A DNA stretch of 64,000 nt, taken from the NCBI RefSeq assembly GCF_002155685.1, contig NZ_MUYK01000004.1:124001-188000 (forward strand). Direction: 5' to 3'. A program made the translations under genes and the position numbers. Positions 62,236 through 64,000 of this stretch are shown here, piece by piece. Numbering within the stretch: position 1 is the stretch's first letter; every line of letters starts with the position of its first letter. The notes below the pieces were generated by a model. That model saw only the letters and a list, made by a program, of their open reading frames with translations, was not told where the DNA came from and did not search any database. Source of the DNA: Erythrobacter colymbi (GTDB taxonomy: Bacteria; Pseudomonadota; Alphaproteobacteria; Sphingomonadales; Sphingomonadaceae).

Positions 62236-62264
62236 TTGACGTTTACGTAAACGCAAGCTAGGCG
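62236..62264 (+). promoter_or_regulatory. candidate promoter with embedded operator upstream of etfB
   Basis: TTGACG (62236-62241), 17 bases and TAGGCG could be a promoter with weak -10. The perfect 14-base palindrome CGTTTACGTAAACG (62240-62253) overlaps the -35 end and spacer, ideal for repression. TTTACGTAAACG-type palindromes resemble the sites of LiuR (MerR family), which controls branched-chain and acyl-CoA catabolism and often etfBA in Proteobacteria. The regulator identity is inference. Confidence 0.62.
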
Positions 62265-62319
62265 GGCGGCCAAAGGCGCTGTCAGGCGTCACGTGATTCT
62301 TTGAGAGGAAGGACAAGCC

Positions 62320-63066
62320 ATGAAGATCCTCGTCCCCGTCAAGCGGGTGATCGATTACAACGTCAAGCCGCGGGTCAAGGCCGACGGCACCGGCGTCGAC
62401 CTCGCCAACGTCAAGATGAGCATGAACCCGTTCGACGAGATCGCGGTCGAGGAAGCCATCCGCCTCAAGGAAAAGGGCGCAGGCACCGAGATCGTGGCTG
62501 TCTCCATCGGCCCGGCCAAGGCGCAGGAAACCCTGCGCACCGCGCTCGCCATGGGTGCCGACCGCGCGATCCTCGTCGAGACCGAAGAGGAAGTCGAGCC
62601 GCTGGCAGTCGCCAAGATTTTGAAGGCTATCGCTGACGAAGAGCAGCCCGGCCTCGTGATCTTGGGCAAGCAGTCGATCAGCGACGACAGCAACCAGACC
62701 GGCCAGATGCTCGCCGCTCTCATGGGCCGTCCGCAGGGCACCTTCGCCAACACCGTCGAAGTCGACGGCGACAGCGTGGTCGTGAAGCGCGAAGTCGATG
62801 GCGGTCTCCAGACCGTGAAGCTCGCCCTCCCCGCGATCGTCACCACCGACCTTCGCCTCAACGAGCCGCGCTATGCGTCGCTGCCGAACATCATGAAGGC
62901 CAAGCAGAAGCCGCTCGCGACCAAGACCGCGGCCGATTACGGCGTCGACCTGACCCCGCGTCTCAAGACGCTCAAGGTCACCGAGCCCGCCGTGCGCCAG
63001 GCCGGCGTCAAAGTCGCCGACGTCGCCGAGCTGGTCGAGAAGATCAAGGCGCTCGGCATCGCCTGA
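62320..63066 (+). CDS. etfB: electron transfer flavoprotein beta subunit
   Basis: EtfB with EtfA carries electrons from acyl-CoA dehydrogenases to the ETF:quinone oxidoreductase. The 248-residue protein has [20 protein letters not shown] at its start, the AMP-binding [13 protein letters not shown] region and the signature [38 protein letters not shown] lies before the ATG. etfA follows after 30 bases. Confidence 0.97.
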   Translation: MKILVPVKRVIDYNVKPRVKADGTGVDLANVKMSMNPFDEIAVEEAIRLKEKGAGTEIVAVSIGPAKAQETLRTALAMGADRAILVETEEEVEPLAVAKILKAIADEEQPGLVILGKQSISDDSNQTGQMLAALMGRPQGTFANTVEVDGDSVVVKREVDGGLQTVKLALPAIVTTDLRLNEPRYASLPNIMKAKQKPLATKTAADYGVDLTPRLKTLKVTEPAVRQAGVKVADVAELVEKIKALGIA

Positions 63067-63096
63067 GCCCGCCACGGTATTTGAGAGGTTATTCCC

Positions 63097-64000
63097 ATGA
63101 AGACTCTGGTTCTCGTCGAACATGACAACACCAAGGTGCAGGATGCCACGCTGGCCGTGGTGACCGCCGCATCGAAGCTGGGCGAAGTGCACCTGCTGGT
63201 CGCCGGCCACAATTGCGGTGCGGTTGCCGAGGCTGCCGCTAGAATCGCGGGCGTGGGCAAGGTCCACGTCGCGGATGACGCCGCCTATGCCAATGGCCTG
63301 GCCGAAAACGTCGCCCCGCTCGCCGCCGCGCTGATGGCCGATCACGACGCCTTCCTCGCGCCGGCCACCACGCAGGGCAAGAACGTCGCCCCGCGCGTCG
63401 CTGCGCACCTCGACGTGATGCAGATCAGCGAGATCCTGTCGGTCGAAGGCCCCAAGACCTTCACCCGCCCGATCTACGCCGGCAACGCCATCGCTACCGT
63501 CGAATCGACCGATGCCAAGCTGGTCATCACCGTGCGCGGCACCGCCTTCGAAAAGGCGGCGACCGAGGGTGGTTCGGGCACTATCGAGGCCGTCAGCGGC
63601 CCGGGTGACGCCGGCACCTCGAGCTTCGTCAGCTCGGAAATCGCCAAGAGCGAGCGTCCGGAACTGACCAGCGCCAAGGTGATCGTCTCGGGCGGCCGCG
63701 CGCTCAAGGACGCGGAAACCTTCGAGGCGACAATCACGCCGCTCGCCGACAAGCTCGGCGCCGCCATCGGCGCGAGCCGCGCTGCGGTCGATGCGGGCTA
63801 TGTCCCCAACGACTACCAGGTCGGCCAGACCGGCAAGATCGTCGCGCCGGAAGTCTACTTCGCCATCGGCATCTCGGGCGCGATCCAGCACCTTGCCGGG
63901 ATGAAGGACTCCAAGGTCATCATCGCCATCAACAAGGACGAGGACGCCCCGATCTTCCAGGTCGCCGACGTGGGCCTCGTGACCGACCTGTTCACCGCGG
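63097..64000 (+). CDS. etfA: electron transfer flavoprotein alpha subunit, 3' end beyond window
   Basis: EtfA holds the electron-carrying FAD. About 301 of the usual 310 residues are seen: [20 protein letters not shown], then the FAD domain with [41 protein letters not shown] and [30 protein letters not shown]. These are canonical. The frame is open to the last base. GAGAGG precedes the ATG. Confidence 0.97.
   Translation, partial: MKTLVLVEHDNTKVQDATLAVVTAASKLGEVHLLVAGHNCGAVAEAAARIAGVGKVHVADDAAYANGLAENVAPLAAALMADHDAFLAPATTQGKNVAPRVAAHLDVMQISEILSVEGPKTFTRPIYAGNAIATVESTDAKLVITVRGTAFEKAATEGGSGTIEAVSGPGDAGTSSFVSSEIAKSERPELTSAKVIVSGGRALKDAETFEATITPLADKLGAAIGASRAAVDAGYVPNDYQVGQTGKIVAPEVYFAIGISGAIQHLAGMKDSKVIIAINKDEDAPIFQVADVGLVTDLFTA

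Overview
The window looks like a piece of the main chromosome of a GC-rich alphaproteobacterium, most likely Sphingomonadales (Erythrobacteraceae-like). Evidence: a clear ctrA with GANTC sites in its upstream region, alphaproteobacterial genes (DUF4167, a BamF-type lipoprotein, DUF5076), conserved gene strings (hisS-prfA-prmC-DUF4167-lnt-metK; gpmA-purE-purK-folA-ribF-ileS-lspA-bamF; etfB-etfA), and many short intergenic inverted-repeat elements of the kind common in sphingomonads. No phage, plasmid, IS element or CRISPR array was seen. A perfect parS-type centromere palindrome at 8461-8478 suggests the replication-origin half of the chromosome.

Layout. 1-8.4 kb: 3' part of a 3-hydroxybutyryl-CoA dehydrogenase gene, an acidic protein, mutS, a malic enzyme/phosphotransacetylase fusion, a class V aminotransferase and a membrane protein. 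8.4-15.4 kb: parS, a DUF3592 protein, trmB, a membrane-anchored LuxR-type regulator, a small HTH protein in an AT-richer islet, ctrA, rpoN, lptB and a small membrane protein. 15.4-23.3 kb: ppa facing away from the translation/lipoprotein string hisS, prfA, prmC, DUF4167, lnt, metK. 23.4-28.1 kb: a leftward acyl-CoA/ketone-body operon (scoA, HAD-like lipoprotein, DUF5076, scoB, alpha/beta hydrolase, CaiB/BaiF CoA-transferase). 28.1-31 kb: a long intergenic region with a candidate sRNA, then a CDC48-type AAA ATPase. 31-38.3 kb: polA, a small lipoprotein, a class A beta-lactamase-like protein and a DUF305/LVIVD fusion. 38.4-43.9 kb: accessory genes (M23 peptidase, tautomerase/TetR pair, sterol desaturase-like protein, S41 protease and partner). 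43.9-47.2 kb: a leftward operon for a 2-oxoacid dehydrogenase E1 with a free lipoyl domain and an odd SDR. 47.4-48.2 kb: an AT-richer orphan gene beside tRNA-Thr(GGT). 48.3-57.7 kb: gpmA, purEK, folA, dipeptidase, ribF, ileS, lspA and bamF. 57.8-64 kb: CNNM/CorC protein, OmpA-like lipoprotein, inositol-phosphatase family protein, sucC, etfB and partial etfA.

How the genes fit together. Most of the window is housekeeping: translation, purine and folate synthesis, lipoprotein maturation (lnt, lspA) and envelope assembly (lptB, bamF). Catabolism is acyl-CoA centred (hbd, scoAB, CaiB, etfBA, sucC, maeB). Cell-cycle control is represented by ctrA and parS.

The most interesting non-genic signals are two classes of dispersed intergenic hairpin elements. 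In both, the stems change by compensatory substitutions while loops or flanks stay fixed. Other points of interest are a candidate sRNA upstream of the CDC48 gene, a base-composition patch inside ileS, and several operator palindromes (etfB, metK, tautomerase/TetR, ctrA). No system that I could call clearly new was found; the hairpin elements are the nearest candidate.
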